NCBI GenBank assembly: GCA_032871835.1
Contig: CM065295.1
Location: forward strand, 66,706,687-66,770,686
From: Dipteronia dyeriana
Taxonomy: Eukaryota > Streptophyta > Magnoliopsida > Sapindales > Sapindaceae
Length of the DNA stretch: 64,000 nucleotides
Direction of reading: 5' to 3'
Below, in pieces: positions 11,023 to 23,600 of this stretch; position 1 is the stretch's first letter, and every line of letters begins with the position of its first letter. The translations under genes were made by a program, and so were the position numbers. The notes below the pieces were generated by a model that made no database searches, was not told where the DNA came from, and saw only the letters and a program-made list of their open reading frames with translations.

Positions 11023-12560
11023 TGTGTGTGTCTATACCTAGTGGGGGGTGAATAGGTTTTAATCGAATCAATTACCAACTTTTCGATTAATCAATATACC
11101 AAATATTACCCCAAATTATAAAGCATTCAATAAAACTAATTATGCATAAAGACACAAGATATATACGTGGAAACCTTTCGATAAGGGAAAAAACCACGGG
11201 CTATCCTTCTAGCCACATCTGATCCTCAAATTCACTATTGTAATGATGTTTATAACCTAAGTTGACCACCTAGTCACACTTCAAGGTTACTAACCCACCA
11301 CTACTACCCAACGGGCTTTAATAGTGATTCTTGATCAACTTGCTTGTGCACTAACCAATTAGTCACGAGACTTAATCTCAAAGAAGAGTCAAAACAACCT
11401 AAGTGAATATATGAAAATATTTTAGATGCACAAATACTAGGTTAAGACATTTAATGCTTATATAAGGATTAAATATGGCAATGAATGCAAATCCTAGATA
11501 TCAATTGTCTAAATGCAAGTGCAAGCAGATTTAGCTAGAAGAGTAAAATCGTCCTAAATGCTAGCCATCATGAAAACAAACATCTCAACCAACAAACAAC
11601 AACTCAAGCATGTTATAAATGCAATATAACATAAAAGCATACATTCAATGAGTAATTAATGTTTTTTCAAGGTAAACATAGTCTAGTTAGGAAATAATAA
11701 ATTCTAGGTCATGTAGAGATTACCTAGTCAATGAAAACAAGAGAAATTCATGCTTGGAAGATGCAAGAAAATGTAGATGCTTATGAATTGATGATTGGTT
11801 GAGTCAATATGAGTTCTTGAAACTTATCTCTAAAAAAAATCCTTTCTCTCACTTAAAATAGGTTTTGAAGCTCTTAAAAACGAGTTGGGAAGAAGATTAT
11901 ATATTTATATGAAACTCAAAATGAAACTATATCGTTTTAACAAAACTGCCCAAAAGTTGCATTGTGCGTTGGTGGTGGCGCTGGTCGAGTTGTGCACCAC
12001 CAGCGCACAACCTATTCTTGTGATGGGCACTAGTGGAGTAGCTCAGGGTAATGGCGCATGACCAGCGACAGCCAACTGGACGACCATTGGACGAGTTGCG
12101 CTGGTGTGGTACGCATGACGACCAGTGTACCTGCAGCGACAATCCACTAGAGAGGCTGCACTGGTGTTAGCACTGGTGTGGGAGCTGCTCGAGTGGCGCA
12201 CTGCCCACTTCCATAACACTTATGCATAAATTTGTGCAAGAGTAGAGAAGTGAAGGGAATGCATCCTAATGCCTAACATGACATGATATTTTAATCACAA
12301 GATGTAATCAGCTTAAGCAAGCAAGAAAAGATAGAAATCAAGCACACATGAATTCGCTTAAGCGTTAATACAAAGTGATCAAAATATGCACATGAGTGCA
12401 TGTGTGCTCTAAATCTCTTAAATAAAAATTAAGCAAGCGATATACCTTTGAAGCTTAAACTTGGTCACGAGCAAAGCCGGCTAAACTACCTGTACATTAT
12501 AATCCCTAAAAATGTGGTTTGTTAACCGAAATAAGCCAATCAAAAACCGAGGAACTTACA
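11023..12560 (-). repeat. 3' LTR of a SIRE-like Ty1/copia element
   Basis: On the minus strand the LTR begins TGTAAGTTCCTCGG at 12560, directly after a purine tract AAAGGTGGAGAT, and ends with a CACACACA run at about 11023. The block ACCTAGTGGGGGGTGAATAGG (written here for the plus strand, 11028-11048) is a word commonly seen in long LTRs of SIRE/Maximus-type copia elements. The length of about 1.54 kb also fits. A GC-rich patch at 11940-12200 repeats GCGCTGGT-like words. End points are good to a few bases. Confidence 0.72.
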
Positions 12561-12905
12561 ATCTCCACCTTTGGCTATTTCGTGACAAAAGCGCCACTCA
12601 CAAATCATCCTCACAAATAAACAAAAACAAACAATAAGGGGTCAACAAAAAGATTTTCTACATTACAATGAGATGCCTAAACACTAAGTCTTCAAGTCAT
12701 CCATCTCTTCCAGTGTATGTGAGGTGATCAAGACAGATAAACAACAAGAGAAATTTGCATATAATAGAAACAAGCAACATGCAATCAATAATGCAAGAGC
12801 AAAAGCTCCCCCTAAATGGGTTAATCTCCTCTTGAATCATGCCATTTTCAACTCCCCCTAAATCCAACACTACTCCCATTTTTTGTCACAAGATAGACAA
12901 AAGAG
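12561..12905 (-). mobile_element. 3' untranslated end of the SIRE-like copia element
   Basis: Upstream of the LTR on the minus strand are two GGGGGAG blocks (near 12805-12860), TTTTGTCACGAAATAGCC (near 12570) and TTTTTTGTCACAAG. These resemble the region around the pol stop and polypurine tract of SIRE-type elements. No pol coding is recognisable, so the element is truncated here or decayed beyond reading. Confidence 0.55.
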
Positions 12906-14400
12906 GATTCCTCAATCGGGTCACTTTAGCAAAGAGAGATATTTGCAATTTAAATGGATAATCATATTCAACAACTTTATACAATTTAATTAAATTAGAG
13001 TAAAGAGTAAGGGAGTTTGATTTTAAAACCGTGTGAAATTATTGCCTTGAATAAAATAAATGCAACATCAACTTTCAAAAGCATGGTATTTGGCAAAACA
13101 ATTATCAAAAAGACTTCTAAAAGAAGTCAAACTAATATGCACCATTTTGTCATTAAAAACAAGATAAAGCTTTTATAAACATTTGAAGCACACATAAGCA
13201 ATTGGTTCAATCCTTAATAATCAACCAATACATGGATATAAAATCTTTATTGATTGAGTGAATATGAAATCCTTATTGTTTGTTGTCTTGTTCAACCGTT
13301 AAGAAGAGAGACAATACTAGGTTAGATGAGACATCCTTATTAATTGAATGGATATAAGGTCTTTATTTGACTTAGTCTTGTCAATTGCTTCCCCACACAA
13401 TTTCACACACATAATTCATGCATAATATTTAAGCATGTCAAGATCAAGTTCACATGAACATTGAGATAAATTTTGGATCAATCAAATATACTTTCCAATC
13501 AATTTTTTTAGTCCAAAAATGTATGTTTGAACACAAATGAGATATACATTTCAAATAAGGTAAAGACACACTTATTGAATAAAAAGTCATATAACAATAT
13601 GTGCACCCAAAATACTGAAACAATTAATTAAAAAGTATAAAATTGAACAAATTTTTGTTTATTTCAATGCAAGGTCTCTCAATAAGAGTTATATAACTAT
13701 ATACACGTGACCTAAATTGTTGATAAAGTCTATTCTCAAATGAAATTAAAATTGATATGATCCAAATTGAAAAACCATAAACGTGATCTAAATTACTAAA
13801 GTAACTACCAGATTAAGATGGAATTAAAATCAATATCATCAATATGTTTTTTAAAATATATCTTGAAAATAATAATTACAAATAAAAACATGTGAGAGCT
13901 TATTTTTCCACTAGAGAAACGACATATAAAAAGTTTTAAATAAAAAACGACGGTCGATAAAGTCTTTTAAAAGTACCTACAAAACAATAATTACGAAATG
14001 AAAATTGTCGTTAAATATCTCATATATGTATCTCTAGGTTGTGAGATCGAATTTTCTCCCATAATTTTAAAAATTCTAAATTTATATAATAGTATAATAC
14101 TTTTTAAAAAAATGAAAATAATCGTTAAAAACTATAAAAAATAAAAAATAAAAAGTAATTTTTAGAGAGGAACTTTTGAGCTAAAAAAAAAAAGCACTTC
14201 ACAGTGTTACTTACTGCACACACACTGTTGATTCGTGGACCAAAAAAAAAAATCCCTGACTCCCTGACAAGTGACAACAACATATAATTGGCTTCTATAC
14301 TACAAAACTTTACACAAATTAATTGCAAAGTCCCAAAAAACAAGGGCAGTCTGGTAACTGTACAAGTCGTAGACTTTTTTTTTTCCAGCAAATACTCTTG
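12906..14400. other. AT-rich intergenic region upstream of SCC2
   Basis: No gene or clear mobile element recognised. The sequence is AT-rich with several A or T runs. The last 150-200 bases before the SCC2 start probably hold its promoter and 5' UTR. Words like TTATTGATTGAGTGAATATGAA recur in altered form between 13240 and 13380. Confidence 0.5.
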
Positions 14401-14609
14401 CCTCCCAAAAAAACCCCAAAAATAATTTTCCCCGCCATTTGCTTTCTCTCCATTTGTGTTCTAGGGCTCAAAACGCTCTCTCTATCGGTCTATCCTAAAA
14501 TTTTTGCTACTCAATAGCCCTCCGATTTCCGCTTTATTACAACGAATACCACTCCCTTATTGATGCGTTTATTCTCCGAATCGCTGAGACCTCACCGGTT
14601 AGTCGATCG

Positions 14610-17600
14610 ATGAGCAGCTATCCGAGCAATTCGGGTCCGCCCCAGTGGGGGATCGGTCTATCCAACACCATACACTCCGAGGTAGCTCCCTGCCTGCCTC
14701 TGCCGTCTCTTCCGGTGTTCTGCGGCGCGTCGGATCCCGACCTCCGTCTTTTCGACGAACTTACTGGTGTTGATTATGGCAGTCACAGGTCGTTGAATCG
14801 TACTGAGATTCTTGCTCAGTCGAGTCGAATCGCTGATCTGCTACGAGACACTGACGTTTCATACCTGTAAGTGTTGTTTTTGTGCTTTCTTTTATTTTTC
14901 AACTGCGACTGCGTTTTAAGTTCAAATTAGTTAAAATTAAGTGAAAATTCTGGATTTAAGTAAGTTCATTTATACTTATTCTTAATTTGCATGTGTTTTA
15001 TTCTTAATTTCACTTTAAACGTTTTTGAATTCGTGCAATTTTATTTCGTTCTGAAGTAAGGTTCTTGCTTGTCTTCATTGCAGCGCATGTTTTTAATCTA
15101 TTTAATTTTGTGTAGTGCATAGTATTAAAAAAATTGATAATTTTGACGTGCATAGTTTTTAAAATTTTGAAATTTTTGACATGTTTGAAATTTTTGGAAT
15201 TTTTACAATGATATTGATTGTTGAGTAAGAACGCTAGACTGAATGCTGTAAAGCTTGGCTGCAACTTTTATCTTCTGTGTACAAAAATTGCTTAGAAGAA
15301 TTATTTTGATGGAAATGGATTTATTGAAAAAAAATAGACAAAAATGGACGAGTGTGGACTTTCTTGTAAGATTCATAAGCAGTAGTATCGGTGTTCTAGT
15401 ATACGTTAGGTGCTAGTCTGAGGTGGTTAGGCGCCTAGTGCCTAGGGTGCCTAGGCGGAGGCGCGGCAGCCCCAATTTTTTTCCCTAAATAAAAAACCAA
15501 TAAATATAACCAAATCCAATCACGGTCACGGTGAAGACTGCTGCTGGAGCCACCGGCAACGATGACTGGACGATGGGCAGGCGATGGCAGCTTGTACGAG
15601 TGGTGGAGGGGGGCAGCTTTGTGCTTTGAATCGAGTTTGATCGAAGAGTGAGGAAGGTGGAGAAGCCAAAAATGGCACCGTTTTGATTTAGGGTTTTTTT
15701 TAAAAAAAAACCCTAGGCAAAGTCAATGACGATGACTCCGCCTAGGGTGGCCAATTAGGCCAAAATCGTGGCAGCCAGGGCCGCCTAATGCCTAGGCTGA
15801 TTTTTCGAACATCGAGTAGTATATGAAAGTAAATCTCTACTTTGTGGTGAACCAGCTGCATTCATTATTTTGGGGTTTATGTAAAAATCGATTGTCCTGG
15901 TGGTGGTTTTTACTTTATGTAATGCTTTCCATCTTTGGCTTTCTTTGTAGGCATTTTAGAGATGAGGCAAGGCCAGCTCCCTGTAGCTATGTGGAGCCAT
16001 TGGAAATTCACAACCAAGTTCTCCAATGTAATCCTGAAGCTTTTGAGTATGTCACTCCTGGTAAACAAATTATACTCAGTTGCTCTTTTATATCCCTAAA
16101 TACTATTATCATCTTCTTGTGTTATTGCTTAGTATGATATTACTTAACGAACTAGACTAATTGTACACTTTTTGGGACTTAATTTGACAAAATTTGAACT
16201 TATTTTAATTTTGCAAAATGTAATTGTAAATGGCCGGTTTCATGGTAGAGTAATTGTAAGTTGACACATTGAATACTGCTTATATTTGTACACAAGCAAT
16301 CACCTACTTGTGGATCCTTGCGGCATAGTGAAGTCAAAACCTAAAGAAAATTATTAATTTCTTTTTATTAGAAAAAAAAAGTCTATATTATCAAAATATA
16401 ATATTATGACCAAGGAATAAATGTCAAATACGATCGATTTAAAAAGTGCTAGTTTTAAGCCATTACTTCATTCTAATGCATGGCTAGTGGCATAGTATGT
16501 CAAGTTGCCAAGATGGATTCTTTTTTTTTTTGTTTGTTTCTTTTCTTTTTCTTTTTGAGGATAAGACCATGAAAGATTTTTTTGGAATAAAGTCTAAATT
16601 TCTGAAATTTTGTTTTTAGAGAGCAAAACTAAATATTAGAAATGAAGGATTAATAAGTATAGTCTTCCGGTGTTGTAAAAGGCGCTAGGAGCTAGTTGAG
16701 TGGTGGGCACCGACATGGCACCGAGGCAATTCCTCGGCGGAGGCTGGAGGTGAGAGAAGAAGAAGAAGAAGAAAGAGTAGAAGAAAAAGAGAGTTTAGGG
16801 TTTTTTTTTAAAAAAACAACCCTAAAACGACTTTGTTTTGAGTGTTTTTTAAAAACCAAACCCAAAAAGACGTCGTTTTGAGGTTTTATATATGAAAAAA
16901 ATAAAAAACCATGCAGTCAACGCTGCTTAAGACATGTTTGACCTGCCTAGGGAGCCTAAGCTCCTGGCCGCCTAGGTTGGCCAATTTGGCCATAATTGGG
17001 CATTCAGGCCGTTTTACAACAATCTAGTCTTCTCAAGAGTAGATGTATCCTAGTGGAGTTACTGGGGCCATAGTCTTTTTTCTTTTTTTTTTGATAGGAA
17101 GCAAAAATTATATTGCAAAAATAGAAATACTACAAAAGATCCCTATACAGGAGCCATAGTCATTGTTTTTGGATCTCTATTTCACAAGTTAGTATCCTCT
17201 TTTTATTTAATACCAGAATAACTGTTGGTAATGGACGAGGGTTAGGTTATGAGAGAGGATAAGTGAAATGATGACACTGCTTTTCATGACCTGTTTCCTT
17301 GTGTTTATAGGCTGTCGGTAGGTGAAAACCTTCCTATACCCAGCAAAGTAGTACCCTATTCAATTCATTGGGTTTGTGATATACATTTTTGCAGAATTTG
17401 ATGAATGATATGGAAGCAAGAGTGTCTTGATACTTTGGAAATCTTAAGAAGAGTGACTCTTGCTGAACATAGGAATGATAGAAGACTTGGGGTCCCTGAG
17501 CTCAGCCGATTTTTTCTTCCATACATTGATAGATTATCAAAGATTTCACTATATGAAGTATGGATCCTGAAAATGAATTGGAGGCAGAGGTTCTACGTAG

Positions 17601-20600
17601 AGTTTAAAAAAGTGATAGACCATTTCTCAAAGAAAAGTGAAACTAAACATGATTTGTGGAACTAGGATATGCTTGTCTCCTTAAAGGTGTATTATGTTTA
17701 AGTGAAATTTACAGAGTGCATTACTCATTTTTCTTATACTGCTGCTTGACAAAGCTTTGGAATGACTTTATTTGACCCAAAAAAAATGTGCTGGACTGTG
17801 GCATTGATAAGTTTCTTGCTTTTGGGAGAGTTATGCAGGAACATTATGTGACTACTCTGTGTTGGCTATTTTTTGGGTGATGAGGAATACAGGGGAAAGC
17901 AAATCATGTCTTTATGGGAAGGTCAAATTTTTGGCTTTTTTCTATTGGGACTGGTCTCCTTAGAATTTTGAGAAGTACTGTTTTTCTTCATTAAACATGA
18001 TTGGGATGGAGGTGGTTTGAGGGGGAAATCCCTGGTAGTTTAGTTGTTTTTGAGGGCTACTCCAGTCAGCTGCACTTACTTGGGCTGTCCTGCATTTGCT
18101 TGGCCTGACCTGTTAGTTATCCTTTGGTTTCATAGGTAGCTTGTTCATCTATTCTTTATAATGCTTTTTACAACAAAAAAAAATTATAGGAAACAAAATT
18201 TTGTTAACGTAAAGATAAAAAGATACATGGGTGAACTAGAAGTCCACAAAAGGGAAAAAACAACCCACAGAACAATAAGAGAAGGGATTACAAAATCCAT
18301 ACAAAGAATCAAAGAGAAAAGAGAAGGGCTGGGGTGGTGAGAGGCTGGTTGTTGGGATTCAGATGTTTTTGATTGCATATTTATATAGGTTCACTTTTAC
18401 TTTGTCTCTCCATACCCAAATTTGCTTGTGAATGTGGTAACATTTCTGAATGCGATTATATGTATATTCTTTAATGAATGGGGAAATCGTCATTTTTTCC
18501 AATGTTACGTGGCAGAGTGGGACAGTGATAGTGAACAAATTAATAGTAAATGCTAGACGAGTTTGTTGAATAAGTACGGTTGAGTTGATGTTTGAGGGAC
18601 TTGTCCATTGTAGTTATGTACTGGTTTTGTTCGTTTAAACATCGTGTTGGATTTGCAAGGTTGACAGAACTGGTTTATTGTAAACAATTATGCATGTAAA
18701 CAATACAATACATATTCATACCTGCATCATTTCTCTCATCCCTTTGCTCGGTCATCGCAGTTTTGCCATTAGTTTCTTATATTCTTTAGCTGGCATAGTG
18801 TGACCATAACCTACCAAAGCTATTTTGAGTGGTCTTGCTTTAGCTCTTGGGCGTACTCTTGAAATTGAATCAGCCTAAAATAGACTTACTTCCATTTTTG
18901 TGGAACTTTTCTTGAATGAAGTAATACATTCTTTGTCTATCCACTGCAAATTCTTCATTTAATTGTATCAGTTACTTATTACATACTGTATGCGTTTGTT
19001 GCTAAACATGTCTTCTAAAGTGAGTGTTGAAACTTTCATGGAATCAAGCAGTTGCATTACTGTTTAATCTACATATGTAGAATTTTCCAATTCTATATAT
19101 TACTCATATTTGTTTCTCAAAGGTGCTCCTACTTGTGCATATCCGTGTGTCACCTACCTTTCCACTACCTTTTACGTATTACATAATTTAATGTTGTTGT
19201 GCTTATTGTTTATTATATTCTTCAAGTTTCTCAGGTCATATCAAGGAGCAAGTCTGTAGTAGTGCAGTATCTGAGAAGAAAAACTTTGAGTCAAATTTAC
19301 CTGGTCCGAGCGGTTTGCAAAGGGATTATGATGGTGCTCAGAGTCACCGGTTCGACCATCTTCATGCAAATGTAAGTGTACACTTTGATTTAGCTATCGG
19401 TTATTGAATTACTTTGTATTCCCAATTGACAAGATGAAGTTGCAGGACATATCAACTTCATCTTCCAAGAAACCTAAAGTCAAGAAAAAAGGTACTGATG
19501 GCATCCCTTCATCAGCTCAACTAGATTCTACTGAGCTTCAAGGTTGGTACACTTGGTTCCTGTTTCTCTCTCTCTCTCTCCTCCTCCCTGTATTATGAAT
19601 GTCACGATCTTCCTATTTGTTTTTAGATGTGACTGTTAGAAGCTTTTGCGACATGTTAGAGGACTTCTGTGGCAGAGCTGAAATTCCTTCTGATGATCGG
19701 GATGACACGGAGTGGTTGTCGTTACCTGTTGCTGATCTCAGAATGCTTGTAAATGAAATAATGACTATACGTGCAAAGAAGCTTCTGCATTTTGTTTCTG
19801 TTGATATTCTTGTGAAAGTATTACGGGTTCTTGATCAGCAGATACATCGAGCCGAAGGTTTGTCGGTTGATGAACGTGAGCGTGTAAGTTTTATGATCTT
19901 GTTTTAGTTTTGTTATCATGGTGTGGTTGAATTTTCATTTCTTATAAGAAAGTTTAACACTACATCTTCTGTCTATTCTGGTTTTGTCACTTGATACTTG
20001 TCAGTTTTCTTAAAATTGATGCAGCAATAAAAAATAAAAAAAATTGTTAGAAGCATGTTACAATGTAGCGATTCTGTATTTCAGTTTACAAATTGATTTT
20101 TTGGTTTATAATGTTTCAGCCAGATTCAGATGTAGTTTCATTGGTCTTCTGTGCTCTGGAATCAATTCATGCAGCTCTAGCAGTAATGGCTCATGATCAC
20201 ATGCCAAAGCAGCTTTATAAGGAAGAGGTGCATGCATTATAATTTTCTTATTACTTTAGCAGTGCTTATCATATTGTCTTGCACTCTTGCTTGATTTACA
20301 TTCCTGCTGTGATGTTAGAACATACTTTCTTGTTATTGTGTGATTTATAAACATGGAGATGGACTGTATTGTGAGCTTATCAGATCATTGAGAGGATTTT
20401 GGAGTTCTCACGGCATCAAATAACAGACGTCATGTCAGCTTATGATCCAACATATCGTGCTTTGCATAAAACAAGTGAAAATGGGACACTTGAAGGTTGG
20501 AAATCTTAGTTGTCAATTGTTATGAAGTACCAATCTCTTTTACTATGATAGTATCAACAGATTTATTTTGTCTGCAACTACCCTTTTTTCTTTTTTGATT

Positions 20601-23600
20601 CCTTTTTTGGGTTTTGCCTTCTCTATCATTTAATATTGAAGCAAGTTTGTCTTGCTTTATTGTTCTGCATTTCTTGACTGAAAGTATACCATGTTATTTT
20701 AGTTTCGTCATACTGAACTGCATATATGATGTCACTTTCCAGCTGATGAAGATGAAGAGCCTGATGCTGACTTTGGTTCTGCTAGCAAGAGACGACGTAG
20801 TGTCAAGAGTGTCAAAGTGAAGAAATCTGCATTCAACAGGTGTGCTTATCGGAACACTGTTCCTCTAACATCGATTATGAGCTTTTAGTATTATTATCAG
20901 AAAATAGGTGGTTTCATATTGTTTTGTTTTTGTGTGACATAGGGTTTCTGGTGCTGTGCAATCTATACTTCAGAAGCTTTGCACTATTCTTGGATTACTT
21001 AAGGATTTGCTGTTAATAGAGAGATTATCTGATAGTTGTATCCTACAACTACTGAAGACAAGCTTTACGACATTTTTGGTGGATAATATTCAGCTCTTAC
21101 AACTAAAGGCAATTGGTTTAATAAGCGGGGTAAAAATTCACATGTCTTTTCTCTTTTTTGCTGCTAATGGATACACCATAGACACATGTTAACATTAAAA
21201 ATATCTGCTGACATATTTTTGCTGTTGGCCAAATCCGCTAACATTTTGTCAATGGTGATACAGATGTTTTATTCATATCATCAGCACCGCACTTATGTGA
21301 TAGATGAAATACTTCAGTTACTTTGGAAGTTGCCTTCTTCGAAGCGAGCCTTGAGAACATATCTCCTACCTGATGAAGAACAGAGGCAGATACAAATGGT
21401 CACTGCTTTGCTGATTCAGTTGGTTCACAGCAGTGCGAATCTCCCTCAAGCTTTAAGGCAAGCGTCAAGTGGCAATTCCATCTTAGAAGTCTCAATTGAT
21501 GCTCCTTATCCAATTAAATGCCATGAGGCAGCCACGGAGACTTGCTGTCTCTTTTGGACCCGTGTTCTTCAGCGGTTTACAAGTGTAAAGACTCAGGATG
21601 CTTCTGAGCTGAAAGTGATGATGGAGAATCTTATCACTGACTTGCTGACAACGTTAAATTTACCAGAATATCCTGCTTCAGCTCCCATTCTAGAGGTAAT
21701 ATATACAAACTGTATTATTTCTTGGATATTTTGCACTTTTGTCACGCTATGTGCTTAGAGTGCTTAAATATTAATTTTGGGCAGGTACTTATGAGTTTAA
21801 GCTTATAGGTCTACTTGTTTAATAAAGCATCATAACCAATTTTACCAGTAGTGTTTGGGTTTGAGTCCCCGGTCCCCCCAAAATGATTTAATAAGTGCTT
21901 GTTATATATGTTTGTTCTGCATCTGATTTTGTGATTAGGCTTAGCCGCTTAGTAATCAATGTGACAAATCTATTGGTATTGGCGTATTGCATGAGTGGGT
22001 GTGTTAGAATGTGCAAATACTCAGGCCCCGTCCTGTTTTATAACTCGTTTTCGTTTTTGTTTTCCAAAGACAATTTTGAATTCGCGTTCCTTAACCGTTT
22101 TTTATTTTATTTTCAAAAAACAAAAAACACAAAATACTTGTTTTTGCTTTTGTTTTTGTTTTTGTTTTTGTTTTTGTTTTTCATTTTGTTTCACCTTTTT
22201 TATATAAAAAATATCACTTTTTTATATAAAAAATCACTTTTTTTTACTTTTCTTCTTCTTAGGCGATGCCCTCGTCTCTCTCTCTTCTTCTTCTTCTGCT
22301 TTTTCTTTCGGACTTCTTCTTCTTGGAGCATCTGACGCTGGAGGACCATCGATCTGCTTTTCACCGCCAATCTGCTCTTCATTGTCGTCGATCTCCCCTT
22401 CTTCTTCTTCTTCTTTTTCTTCTTCTTCTCCAATCTGGTTGTCTCTTCCTTTTTCTTATTTTATTTTATTTTTTGTTATAAATTTTTACTGTTATTTATA
22501 TTTATTAAAATAAATAATTATTTATAATTTAAGAATTTAGTTTTGATTAATTGATTTTTTGATATGTTTTTTTTAAGTAACTTGTGAAGTGTTACTTTTG
22601 TTTAATTTATAAATTACAATACAAAAATCATATTGGTTAATTATTTAATCAATCAAATTATAATTGTTATAATATTAAACAAAATGTAAAAATTGATATT
22701 TTAATTTTTGATAGTTTTCGGATAACCTACCAGGCGTGTGTTTTCCGTTTTCATTTCCAAAATACAGCGTTCAGTATATGCTACCAGACGCATTTTCGGA
22801 CTTCGAAACTGAAACCGAACACTATTTTCATTTTCATTTTCATTTTTCTTTTTGAAAAACGGCAAATGAAAAACATTTACAGGATGGACTCTTAATGCTT
22901 CGGCCCCACCCCATAAGTTTAAATTTTTGGATTTAGTGGTTTTGTGACACTATGCTAAGGAACTATCACTTGCAGGTTCTCTGTGTTTTACTACTCCAAA
23001 ATGCTGGGCTAAAATCTAAAGACATTTCAGCACGGTCAATGGCCATTGACCTTCTTGGCACAATTGCTGCGAGGTTGAAGCAGGAAGCTGTCCTCTGTGG
23101 CAGGGACAAGTTCTGGATATTACAGGAACTGGTCAGTGGGGATAGTGATGAAAGGAGTTACCCAAAAGATGCATGTTCTGTTTGTTTGGATGGAAGGATT
23201 GAAAAGAAATTGTATATGTGCCAAGGATGTCAGAGACTGTTTCATGCTGATTGCATGGGTGTAAAAGAACATGAAGTATCTAATCGTGGCTGGTATTGTC
23301 AGTTTTGCCTCTGCAGGAACCAACTTCTAGTACTACAATCATATTGCACGTCGCAGTGCAAGGATGATGGGAAAAAAAGTCACACTCGAAAAGCAAGCGC
23401 TTCCAAAGCTTCTGTTCCAATTACAAAACTTGAAATCGTTCAACAGATTCTCCTGAATTACCTTCAAGATGCTGTTTCTGCTGACGATGTGCATCTCTTT
23501 GTTCGTTGGTTTGTACTCAACAAAATTCTTTCCTAAAGGGTTTTGCTTTTATATTGATAATAAAGGGAGGATCACTTACCTGCAGGTTTTATGTGTGCCT

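Noticed and set aside
11927..12142. Short minus-strand frame in a GC-rich patch
   Set aside because: It lies inside the copia LTR and consists of repeated GCGCTGGT-type words.
22200..22433. Lys-rich minus-strand frame
   Set aside because: It is the translation of CTT/TTC microsatellite sequence in SCC2 intron 10, with no protein-like features.
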